NCBI GenBank assembly: GCA_018057705.1
Contig: JAGPDF010000035.1
Location: forward strand, 1-45,405
Length of the DNA stretch: 45,405 nucleotides
Origin: Thermoanaerobaculia bacterium
Lineage (GTDB): Bacteria; Acidobacteriota; Thermoanaerobaculia; Multivoradales; JAGPDF01
Direction of reading: 5' to 3'
A program made the position numbers and the translations under genes. Positions 7,167 to 15,267 of this stretch are shown piece by piece. A model generated the notes under the pieces. The model was not told the origin of the DNA. It saw only the letters and a program-made list of their open reading frames with translations, and made no database searches. How positions within the stretch are numbered: the first letter of the stretch is position 1; every line of letters starts with the position of its first letter.

Positions 7167-10100
7167 ATGTCATCCCGTCCCTCGCGCACGATCGAGATCG
7201 ACAAGGCGCTGATCGTCGGCGCGCTCGTCCTGCTCGTGACGCTGGGCTGGATCACCGGTGCGCCGGTCTTCGAGCCGTTCGGACAGGGCCGGCTGACCTA
7301 CATGACGGTGCTGGCCCTGCCGATCGTCGGCGCCCTGCTCCTGTTTCGACGTGCGTCGCCCGGCCTCCGCCATCTGGTGGGCAGCTGGTGGCCGGTGGTC
7401 GCCATACTGGCGGTCTACGAGAGCCTGAAGCACATGCACGCCAACAGGATCACGCAATGGCTCGGCATCGAACCGAAGGACGCGCTGATGCTGCGCATCG
7501 ACGAGGCCCTCTTCGGCAAGGCGCTGCCCTTGTGGATGGACTCGTGGACGGCGACCTGGTTCCAGGAGTTGATGACCTTCTGCTACATCTGGATCTACTA
7601 CCTTTGGCCGGTCGCGCTGCTGTCCGCCGCCTACCTCGCCCACCGCGACGACCTCTTTCGCAGACTCCGCCTCGGGCTCGTCTTCGGACTGCTCGGCGGG
7701 TACGTCCTCTACATCTTCGTCCCCGTCGCCGGTCCGCTCTATCTGATCGGCGACCGCTTCCAGCATCCGATCCCCGGCCACTCCCGGCTGGAGACCCTGT
7801 TCTTCGACGCCCTGCGGTTCAACTGGGACTGCTTCCCGAGTCTGCACACAGCCATTCCCTGGCTCCTGACGGTCTTGATCTGGAAGTGGCTGCCGCGTTG
7901 GGTGGTCTTCTTGTCGGCAGTCCTCGCGAGTGCCGTCACGCTCTCGACCGTCGCTCTCCGAATCCACTACGGCGTCGACCTCCTCGCCGCCTTCGTCTGG
8001 GTCGGAATCGTCTTCTACGCCGTTCAACGCGCCTCCCGGTCCGACTACGGTCGTCTGCGACTGCGCTTCGGAAGCGCGCGTCGGAGTGCCACGGCGAAAT
8101 CCTCGCCGGCCCGCGGCGCACTAGGCAGAGCGGCCGCGACCATCGGTCTCGTCTCCGGAGCGAGTCTCGTCGCCCTCCTCGTGCAGGAGCGCTGGTCGGA
8201 GCTCTGGGTCTCACGTCCACTGCTGGTCAGCGGAGTCTGCTTGGCGGGTGCGGCGTTCGGAGTGGCTCTGGGGCTGAGCTGGGCTTCGCGCCTGCGCCCG
8301 CGGTCGCCGAGCGTGAGCTCGTCGCGCATCGGCGCGCTCGCCTGCCTTGGGATAGCCGGAGGAATCGCTCTCCTCGGCTCACCGGTTCCGACGCTCGCCG
8401 TCGCCGACGGCTCCGTGCGGTCGATTGCCTGGACGATTCTGCTCGGCGTCGCCTTCGGCGTCGTGCTCGGTGAGGCGCGGAGCTTCGTACGGGAGCTGGG
8501 ACTGCGGCGCGACATCGAGATCGTCGCGCGCTGGTCGGCTCTCGGCGCGTCGGCAGGCGCCCTCTTCTTTCGGTCCGAACTCTTTCCGCGGCTGGGCTAC
8601 GGCGACTCGCTGCTGGTCGCGGCGCTACTCGCGGCGCTGGGCGCTTTCCTGGTGCTGCGCCGGGATATACCCGTTGCCGCCCTGGAGCCTGGGGTGCAAA
8701 GTGGGAGAGCGGATGGGCCGTGTCTCGTCCTGCTCGGCACCGCAGGCGCGATTACCGGCGCGTTGATCCCCGCCTGGACGTATCTCTACGGCGCCGCGCT
8801 GGGCGACTCATTCCTTGCGTTCGGCACCGTGCTGACTGCCGTCGCGCTGGCGGCCTGGATCGCGGGACCGCTGGCTCGCCGGGTGGTTGGAGCCAGTCGG
8901 GCCAGCGGGGTCGCCGGTAGGCCGGCGCCCGAGCGCGCCGCCGCCGGCTTGCTGGTACTCGGCGCGGTCGCGCTCTCCGCGACCTGCTTCCTCTGGGATC
9001 AAGCACCATTGCTCCTGGCCCGGGCCGCATCGAGGACCCAGTCGCTGGTCGCCGTCGATCGAGCCCGGGAAGTGGCGGTCGGTCTCCTGGCCTTCCTGCC
9101 GGCGCTCTTTCTCGTGAGCGCGCTCCGGGCGCTTTCCGGAAGCGACGCGGCGAAGAGCTCCGGCCGATCCGCCGCTCTCGTTCCAGCGAGCATCGCGCTC
9201 GGGAGCGCGCTGTTCGTCTCGGTCCTTTTCGAGCAGCTGGGCACGCGCGCCTCCCTCGCCTGGTTGGCGCTCTTCGGAGCCGCGGTCGGCACTGCCACTT
9301 TCCTTCGCGGACCCATCCGGAGGATGCATGCTGTCGCGGCTGCCCTGGCGATGCCGCTCCTCGGAATCGCTTTCGTGGCCTGGCAGACGTTGCCGTACGC
9401 CGCAGGAACCTCGATGGACATCGGCCGCCGTCTCTTTTCGCAGGCGAGCACCGGTCCGATCGTCGAGGATGCCGTGGCCGGTTTCGTCGCCAGGTTCGAA
9501 GCGCCTTCCGGAGCGGACCCCGAACGCTGGTCGGTAGTCGGCAACGGCCGCGTCCTGGCCCAGAACGCGGATCCTGCCGCGGCGCCGGCCGTGGAGCTGG
9601 CAAAGAGCGCGACGAGCTCCGTCCGCCGGGCGCTCGTCCTCGGGGCGAGCCCCGCGCTCGCCCGGGCCCTCGCCGACGCCGGCGTGGCAGATGTCGAAGT
9701 GGTCGAACCTTCGGCCGAGGCGCTCGATCTCGCGAACCCGCCCCATGGCTTGGGCGGGAAGACCGCGGACGTCGCAGCTTCGATTCCGACGAATGCCCGG
9801 GTCCGGCTGCGCTCCGCCAGGCCGGCCGATCTGGTGATCTCCCGCGTTCACGACTATTGGCTGGGTCTCTCCAGGGGGGAGCTCACCCGAGAGTTCTACG
9901 CCCTCGTCCGGGCGCGACTCGACGGGAATGGGGCCTTCGTCCAGGCGATCGACCTCGACGCCATGGGTCCGCGCGAGCTGCCATCGATCGTGGCAGCGAT
10001 CGCGGCGGAGTTCCGATCGGTGAGTCTCTGGATCGCCGACGGCAACCTCCTGGTCCTGGCTCTGCCGGAGGCCCGAAGCGGTGCGCGGGAGAGTCCGGCT

Positions 10101-10361
10101 TCCCTGGGTCCGCCCCTGCTGAGCCCCGAGCTGACCGCACTATGGCTGGCGGCGGAGGGACCGGAGGTGAGCAGCGACCGCAGTGGATCCCTCGAGCTCG
10201 GGAGCCGGAACTACCGACTACTGGGCAGCCTCGCGGAGAAGACCCCAGCAGCGCTGCGGGCGTCGATCGCGCGTCGCATGTTGCCCGCCGGAGCGGCGCT
10301 GCCCACCTCGTCCGGCGCACCCGCCTCCGCCGCGCCGCTCGCAGCGCCCGAGAACCCGTAA
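7167..10361 (+). CDS. PAP2 phosphatase fused to a polytopic membrane region and spermidine-synthase-like domain
   Basis: A 1064-residue protein in three parts. Residues 1-290 are a complete PAP2_3 domain with CFPSLHTAIP (222-231) and RIHYGVDLL (265-273). Residues about 310-755 form a long run of hydrophobic helices like the MFS-type half of bacterial fused MFS/spermidine synthases. Residues about 755-1000 are soluble and resemble a polyamine aminopropyltransferase: a beta-rich entry, then LVLGASPALARALADAGV near 822-840 followed by VEVVEPS. The canonical glycine-rich nucleotide loop is replaced by GASPA, so the SAM-type site is probably degenerate. The C-terminus is Ala/Pro-rich. The start is ATG 7167 without a Shine-Dalgarno. 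The combination suggests a lipid-head-group enzyme with a regulatory or transport half; function unknown. Confidence 0.75.
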   Translation: MSSRPSRTIEIDKALIVGALVLLVTLGWITGAPVFEPFGQGRLTYMTVLALPIVGALLLFRRASPGLRHLVGSWWPVVAILAVYESLKHMHANRITQWLGIEPKDALMLRIDEALFGKALPLWMDSWTATWFQELMTFCYIWIYYLWPVALLSAAYLAHRDDLFRRLRLGLVFGLLGGYVLYIFVPVAGPLYLIGDRFQHPIPGHSRLETLFFDALRFNWDCFPSLHTAIPWLLTVLIWKWLPRWVVFLSAVLASAVTLSTVALRIHYGVDLLAAFVWVGIVFYAVQRASRSDYGRLRLRFGSARRSATAKSSPARGALGRAAATIGLVSGASLVALLVQERWSELWVSRPLLVSGVCLAGAAFGVALGLSWASRLRPRSPSVSSSRIGALACLGIAGGIALLGSPVPTLAVADGSVRSIAWTILLGVAFGVVLGEARSFVRELGLRRDIEIVARWSALGASAGALFFRSELFPRLGYGDSLLVAALLAALGAFLVLRRDIPVAALEPGVQSGRADGPCLVLLGTAGAITGALIPAWTYLYGAALGDSFLAFGTVLTAVALAAWIAGPLARRVVGASRASGVAGRPAPERAAAGLLVLGAVALSATCFLWDQAPLLLARAASRTQSLVAVDRAREVAVGLLAFLPALFLVSALRALSGSDAAKSSGRSAALVPASIALGSALFVSVLFEQLGTRASLAWLALFGAAVGTATFLRGPIRRMHAVAAALAMPLLGIAFVAWQTLPYAAGTSMDIGRRLFSQASTGPIVEDAVAGFVARFEAPSGADPERWSVVGNGRVLAQNADPAAAPAVELAKSATSSVRRALVLGASPALARALADAGVADVEVVEPSAEALDLANPPHGLGGKTADVAASIPTNARVRLRSARPADLVISRVHDYWLGLSRGELTREFYALVRARLDGNGAFVQAIDLDAMGPRELPSIVAAIAAEFRSVSLWIADGNLLVLALPEARSGARESPASLGPPLLSPELTALWLAAEGPEVSSDRSGSLELGSRNYRLLGSLAEKTPAALRASIARRMLPAGAALPTSSGAPASAAPLAAPENP

Positions 10362-10403
10362 CGACGCCGTCGTCCGGCGGGCAAGCAGGTACACTTCGCC
10401 GCG

Positions 10404-12413
10404 ATGCGGACGGCAAGAGAGGCAACTCCCGACAGCCCGCCGTTGCCGGTCGTCTTCGGCGCCGGACTACTCTACGCCGCACTGCTCTTCTGGGCCTGCG
10501 GCTTCCGGCTGGTGCCGGCGCCGCCGACGCCCAGCGCTTTCGTCGTCCTCGCCCTCCTCGCTCTCTTCCTGGGTCTCGCCCACGGCGCTCTGAGCGCCCT
10601 CGCCGCGACCCTGCTCTCCCGTCTCCCGGGCCTGCGTCGCTGGCCGCTGGGCATCGACTTTCTGGTGGCGCTCGGGCTCGGCGCTTTCTACGCCTGGCTC
10701 GCCCTCTCGCTCTGGAAGTTCGCCATCGCCCGCGCGCACCTGCGCTTCGAAGACCTCTGGTTCATCATCGGGAGCCTGCGCCAGTTGGCCGACGAAGCGA
10801 GCGCGCGGGAGCGACTCATGCTGTTCGCGACCCTCCTCGCCCCGGTCGTCTTCGCGCTCGCCCTGTTCGCCGGGTTCTCCGCGCTGCGCCGCGCGCGACG
10901 CCGGAGCGCGGCTGCAGCCACCGCGCCGGCCTCGATCCCGTCGCTCCTGCTGCTCGCCGGTATCGCGATCTTCGCCCTGGCTCTGCTCTGCTGGCGCTAC
11001 CCCTACGCGCGCACCGTCGCCGGGACGCTCGCGCCGGAGACCAGCTGGCTTGCCCGGCAGTGGTCCGGAGTCACGGCGCTCGCCCGGCTGACCGGCAACG
11101 CTCCGCCGCTCGCTTTCACGCCCGATCCGCAGCGCAGCGCGCGCATCGCCGACCCCCGGCCCTTCGCGCCTGCCGCCGGCTTCCAACGCGACAACGTCGT
11201 CATCGTGATGCTCGAGTCGGTGCCCTGGAGCCGGCTGTTCGGACCGCTCGCCCGGCCCGAGGCGACGCCGCGCATGAACGCTCTCGCCGCCGAGTCGATC
11301 GTCTTCGCGCGCACCTACGCCACCGCGACGCATTCCGACTACGCCCAGACCTCGATCCTCGCAGCTCTCCATCCGCGCAAGTTCGAGCGCCACGACTACT
11401 TCATCGACCTTGCCTATCCCCGCACCCTGATCTGGGATCTGCTGCGCCCGGCGGGCTACCGCACCGCCCTCTTCTCCTGCCAGAACGAGAGCTGGGGGAA
11501 CATGCAGGCTTTCCTGCGCACCCCGGGACTCGAGCTCTTCCGCCACTCTCCTGACTGGCCGAATGCCCCTCGGCGCGGCGAGGGCACCGAGTCGAAGGTC
11601 TTCGAGCCGACCCCCGTCGCGGCCTTCGGCGACTGGCTGCAGGAGGCGAAGACGGGCCCGTTCCTCGCCTACCTCAATTTCCAGGCGACGCACTATCCCT
11701 ATGTCCTTCCGCCCGGGACGACGCCGCTCTACGAGCCGGAAGCGATCGACTTCCCGACCACCTTCCTTTTCTACCCCGCCGACAAGATCCCGGTGATGGA
11801 GAACCGCTTCTACAACGCCCTGCACGTCGTGGACACCGCGGTCGGCGAGGTCGTGGACCGCCTCCGGGAGGTGGGCGCCTGGGAGCGCACGGTCCTCCTC
11901 GTGGTCTCCGACCACGGCGAGGCGTTCTACGAGCACGGCGTGCCGACCCACGGCACGATGCTCCTCGAGGAGCAGATCCGCACCGCGGCCTTCCTGCGGT
12001 TGCCGGGGGCCCCGCCGCGCGTCATGACCGAGCCGGTCTCGGTGCTCGACCTGGTACCGGCGGTGACGGAGCACCTCGGCTTCGCCCCGCACGGCAACTT
12101 CCAGGGACGCGCCGACATCCTCGCACCCGATTACAGCGCCCAGGGCCGCCCCCTCCTCTTCACCATCCAGGGCATCACCCAGGAGGACGCCGTCCTGCGC
12201 GACGACTGGAAGCTCCTCCTGAACCGCGACCGCCGCGAACGCGCCCTCTTCGACCTCGCGACCGACCCGCTGGAGCGCGAGAACCTCGCCGCCGCCGAAC
12301 CCGCGAGGCTCGCCGACCTCGAGCGCCAGCTCGACGCCCTGCTCCAGGAGCAGCTCGCCTACTACCGCGAGCGCGGTTGGGAGAGCGGCTGGTACCCGCC
12401 CAGGCTGCCGTGA
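10404..12413 (+). CDS. LtaS/sulfatase-type membrane phosphotransferase
   Basis: 669 residues: about five N-terminal transmembrane helices (to about residue 220), then an extracytoplasmic alkaline-phosphatase-superfamily domain. Metal and active-site motifs are visible: VIVMLESVPW near 266-275 (metal-binding Glu), ATHSDYAQTS near 308-317 (candidate Ser/Thr nucleophile) and SDHGEAFYEHG near 502-512 (Asp/His ligands). The layout matches lipoteichoic acid synthases, phosphoethanolamine transferases and periplasmic sulfatases. The C-terminal tail with LFDLATDPLERENLA is typical of sulfatases. It lies 42 bp after the PAP2 fusion gene. Likely roles are transfer of phosphoglycerol or phosphoethanolamine to a surface polymer, or sulfate ester cleavage. 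A TACACT box lies 8 nt before the ATG and there is no Shine-Dalgarno. Confidence 0.8.
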   Translation: MRTAREATPDSPPLPVVFGAGLLYAALLFWACGFRLVPAPPTPSAFVVLALLALFLGLAHGALSALAATLLSRLPGLRRWPLGIDFLVALGLGAFYAWLALSLWKFAIARAHLRFEDLWFIIGSLRQLADEASARERLMLFATLLAPVVFALALFAGFSALRRARRRSAAAATAPASIPSLLLLAGIAIFALALLCWRYPYARTVAGTLAPETSWLARQWSGVTALARLTGNAPPLAFTPDPQRSARIADPRPFAPAAGFQRDNVVIVMLESVPWSRLFGPLARPEATPRMNALAAESIVFARTYATATHSDYAQTSILAALHPRKFERHDYFIDLAYPRTLIWDLLRPAGYRTALFSCQNESWGNMQAFLRTPGLELFRHSPDWPNAPRRGEGTESKVFEPTPVAAFGDWLQEAKTGPFLAYLNFQATHYPYVLPPGTTPLYEPEAIDFPTTFLFYPADKIPVMENRFYNALHVVDTAVGEVVDRLREVGAWERTVLLVVSDHGEAFYEHGVPTHGTMLLEEQIRTAAFLRLPGAPPRVMTEPVSVLDLVPAVTEHLGFAPHGNFQGRADILAPDYSAQGRPLLFTIQGITQEDAVLRDDWKLLLNRDRRERALFDLATDPLERENLAAAEPARLADLERQLDALLQEQLAYYRERGWESGWYPPRLP

Positions 12414-12448
12414 GGTCGCGATCGCCCCCCCGGACAGGGGCCGGCGGG

Positions 12449-14152
12449 CTAGGGAACCGTCTGCAGCGCCCGCGCCTTCAGGACCTCCAGATTGTGCCGC
12501 GCGAAGCGGTTTTCGGGGTTGAGCTCGAGGGCCCTCGCGAGCTCGCGCTCGGCGGCTGCGCGCTCTCCCAGCGCGAGCAGCGCCCCGCCGAGGTTGGCGT
12601 GGGCGTCGTCGGAGTCGGGGGAGAGGGCCACTGCGGCTTCGAAGCGGGAGCGGGCGGCCGCGTAGTCGCCGGCGCGGGCGGCGAGGTTCCCCAGATTCAG
12701 CGTCGCGGAGAAGTTCGCCGGATCGGCGGCGAGTGTCCGTTCGTAGTGTGCGGCGGCATCCGCGAGGTCGCCACGCTCCTCGGCCAGGCGGCCGAGGTTG
12801 AAGTGGACGAGCTCGGTCCGTGGCGGGTAGCCGGGCAGGTGCGGCGCCAGCCAGAGGATCGCGACGCCGGCGAACATCGCGCCGGTCTGCCGCCTGTCGC
12901 CACGGGCGAAAGCCTCGGAGGCGCGAGCGAGCGGTATCGCCGCGAGCAGCAGCAGCCCCGGTACCGCCGGCAGGCGGTAGCGCGAGAAGACGAAGAACGC
13001 CACCACCGAGAGCATCCAGCCGAGCTCGAAGAGCAACACCGGCGACCAGAGAGCGAGGCGCCGGCGCTCGAGCAGCAGCCCCCAGAGCGCAAGGAGCGCC
13101 GCGGCGCTCCACTCGAGCCCCGGCAGACGCAGCGGCCAGGAGATCGTCTTCATCCAGTAGTAGTCGACCGCGTCGGGCCACTCGTAGCCGCTCCAGTAGA
13201 GCCCGAGCTTGGTGAACTGCAGGCGAACGAACGCGATCGGCTCGGCGCTCGCCCACGACAGAGCGCGACGCAACCAGTAGCCGGAAACCTCATCCGCCGC
13301 CAGTGGCCGACCGACCGCCTGCTCAGCGAGAATCCGCGCCCCCTCCCGCTCGTAGGAAGGAACCTGCTTGCCCGGCACCAGCGGGCGATAGGTCCCGTCG
13401 GCCGATGGGTTGTTGCCGATCCAGAAGTTGACCCCACCCTGCGACGTCGTCGGCAGAAAGCCGCCACCGAGCGCCGCGTTCCGCGAAGCGACAACCAGCA
13501 GCGGCAGCGTCAGCCCGAGCAACAACAGACCACACCGCCGCAACGCGAACAACCACCCTTTACCGGTCCTTTCGCGCCACGTGAGCAGCAGCAGAAACGG
13601 TGCGACCAGCAACATGTTCTCCCGCAGCAAGGCGAGAAATGCACCGACGAGACCGACCGCAAACCACACCGACGGTCGCTCGCTCGCGCGAGCCTTCAGC
13701 AACAGAAAGAGAAGTAGACAGACCGCGGAGACGGCGAAGCTCTCTTTCAAGAGCTGCACGTCGTAGAACCAGAACGGCGTGTAGAGAGCGAAGAGAAGTC
13801 CGGTGGCTCCCGCGGCGCGGGGGCCGGCGAGTGCCTCGGCGGCACGGATCAGCGCCCAGCAGCCGAGGACGGCCACCGCGATCTGCAGCAGGTAGACCGA
13901 AAGCGGCGCCGCGGCCGCCAGGGGGACGAGGCGATAGACGACGGCGACCAGGTAGGGGTAGAGCGGCGCCTGGAAGAACGGCGCGCTCCCCAGCCAGTCG
14001 CCGGCGGCGATCGCCCGCGCCCAGCGGTCGTACTCCTGGCTGTCGAGCGCCAGTTGGCCGACGAACGGAGCGTCGCGGACGGCGAAGAGATGGGCGAGCC
14101 GGAGGAGCGCCGTCGCGGCGAGCAGCGCGAACAGGCTCCTCCGGGAGAGCAT
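12449..14152 (-). CDS. GT39-like membrane glycosyltransferase with C-terminal TPRs
   Basis: 567 residues. The N-terminal 440 residues are a GT-C fold membrane protein: the first loop holds LDSQEYDRWA (residues 36-45), the acidic motif expected to bind the polyprenyl-phosphate sugar donor, followed by about ten helices. Residues about 449-565 hold three tetratricopeptide repeats (HFNLGRLAEERGD, TLNLGNLAARAGD, HANLGGALLALGE). The start codon overlaps the stop of the DegT gene (ATGA), so translation is coupled. It probably adds a sugar to a lipid, protein or glycan on the periplasmic side, with the TPRs recruiting a partner. It is convergent with the LtaS-like gene. Confidence 0.8.
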   Translation of the reverse strand: MLSRRSLFALLAATALLRLAHLFAVRDAPFVGQLALDSQEYDRWARAIAAGDWLGSAPFFQAPLYPYLVAVVYRLVPLAAAAPLSVYLLQIAVAVLGCWALIRAAEALAGPRAAGATGLLFALYTPFWFYDVQLLKESFAVSAVCLLLFLLLKARASERPSVWFAVGLVGAFLALLRENMLLVAPFLLLLTWRERTGKGWLFALRRCGLLLLGLTLPLLVVASRNAALGGGFLPTTSQGGVNFWIGNNPSADGTYRPLVPGKQVPSYEREGARILAEQAVGRPLAADEVSGYWLRRALSWASAEPIAFVRLQFTKLGLYWSGYEWPDAVDYYWMKTISWPLRLPGLEWSAAALLALWGLLLERRRLALWSPVLLFELGWMLSVVAFFVFSRYRLPAVPGLLLLAAIPLARASEAFARGDRRQTGAMFAGVAILWLAPHLPGYPPRTELVHFNLGRLAEERGDLADAAAHYERTLAADPANFSATLNLGNLAARAGDYAAARSRFEAAVALSPDSDDAHANLGGALLALGERAAAERELARALELNPENRFARHNLEVLKARALQTVP

Positions 14153-15267
14153 CAGCTCCGGCTGGCGAAGAAGCCGCGGATCTCTTCGCAGGCGCGCAGG
14201 ACCTCGCTCTCCTCGAGCTCCGGGTACATCGGCAGGCAGAGCACCTCGCCCCCGGCCCGCTCGGCGCGCGGCAGCGCCGGCGGCACCGGCAGCAGTTCTG
14301 CCATGGCCTTCTGTCTGTGGAGCGCCGACGGATAGTGCACCGCCGAGGCCACGCCGTGGACCTTGAGGTACTCCTGCAGGGCGTCGCGATGCGCGGTGGC
14401 GACCGTCATCTGGTGGTAGACGACCTCGTCTTCCGGGTCGTCCGGCGGGAAGCGCAGGTCACCGACGCCGGCGAGCGCCTCCTTGTAGAGCGCCGCGAGC
14501 TTCCGGCGGTGGGCGTTGTCGCCGTCGAGGAGCGGCAGCCGGCAGTTGAGCACCGCCGCCTGCAGGCTGTCGAGACGGCTGTTCGTGCCGATCTCGACAT
14601 GCGTGTAGCGTTCGCTCTGGCCGTGATTCGCCAGCCGGTAGACGCGCTTCATGAGCTCTTCGTCCATCCCCGAGATCGCGCCACCGTCGCCGAAGCAGCC
14701 GAGGTTCTTGGTCGGATAGAAGCTCCAGGCCGCGAGGTCGCCCAGAGTGCCGACGCGCCGGCCGCGGCGCCGGGCGCCGTGCGCCTGCGCCGCATCTTCG
14801 ATCAGGAACCAGCCGCGGCGCCGGCAGATCTCGCCGACGCTCGCGGTGTCGAACGGCCGGCCGTAGAGATGGACGCCGATGACACCGGCGGTCTTCGCCG
14901 TGGCGCGGCGCTCGAGCTCCGCCGGATCGAGATTGTAGGTCGCGGCGTCGATGTCGCAGAAGACCGGCACGCCACCGGCGAGCACCACCGCCTCGGCGGT
15001 GGCGAAGAAGCTGAACGCCGGCACCAGCACCTCGGCTCCGGGAGCGAGCCGCAGGGCGCGCAAGGCGATGACCAGGGCGTCGGTGCCGTTGCCGACGCCG
15101 ACCACGGCGGCGGCGCCGAGGAAGCCGGTGAAGGCGCACTCGAGCTCCTTGACTTCCGGGCCCTGGATGTAGGAATTGCCGTCGAGGATCTTGTTCCAGC
15201 GTTCGCGCAGCTCGCTATCGATGCGCTTGCGGGCGCGGGTCAGGTCGAGAATCGGGATCGTGGTCAC
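14152..15267 (-). CDS. DegT/DnrJ/EryC1/StrS-family sugar aminotransferase
   Basis: 371 residues from GTG 15267. GGAG lies 4 nt upstream, and the GTG overlaps the stop of the preceding glycosyltransferase as GTGA. A longer frame to 15333 has no better start. This is a PLP-dependent fold type I enzyme: GNGTDALVIAL (residues 59-69) binds the cofactor phosphate, FLIEDAAQAHGA (154-165) holds the conserved Asp, and Lys187 in SFYPTKNLGCFGDGG forms the Schiff base. Family members transaminate nucleotide-linked keto-sugars to amino-sugars, here probably for a surface glycan. It sits between two membrane glycosyltransferases and is translationally coupled to both. Confidence 0.92.
   Translation of the reverse strand: MTTIPILDLTRARKRIDSELRERWNKILDGNSYIQGPEVKELECAFTGFLGAAAVVGVGNGTDALVIALRALRLAPGAEVLVPAFSFFATAEAVVLAGGVPVFCDIDAATYNLDPAELERRATAKTAGVIGVHLYGRPFDTASVGEICRRRGWFLIEDAAQAHGARRRGRRVGTLGDLAAWSFYPTKNLGCFGDGGAISGMDEELMKRVYRLANHGQSERYTHVEIGTNSRLDSLQAAVLNCRLPLLDGDNAHRRKLAALYKEALAGVGDLRFPPDDPEDEVVYHQMTVATAHRDALQEYLKVHGVASAVHYPSALHRQKAMAELLPVPPALPRAERAGGEVLCLPMYPELEESEVLRACEEIRGFFASRS

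Noticed and set aside
5713-7212. A 499-codon frame antisense to the MBOAT-like gene
   Set aside because: Hydrophilic Arg/Glu/Gln-rich shadow of a membrane protein gene, with no domain.
12414-12448. C/G-rich stem in the gap between the LtaS-like and GT39 genes
   Set aside because: The stem is short and has no T-run on either strand, so it is not called as a terminator.
10467-13256. A 929-codon frame antisense to the LtaS-like gene
   Set aside because: Same GC effect. It runs through two real convergent genes and has an Arg/Glu/Ala-rich composition without domains.
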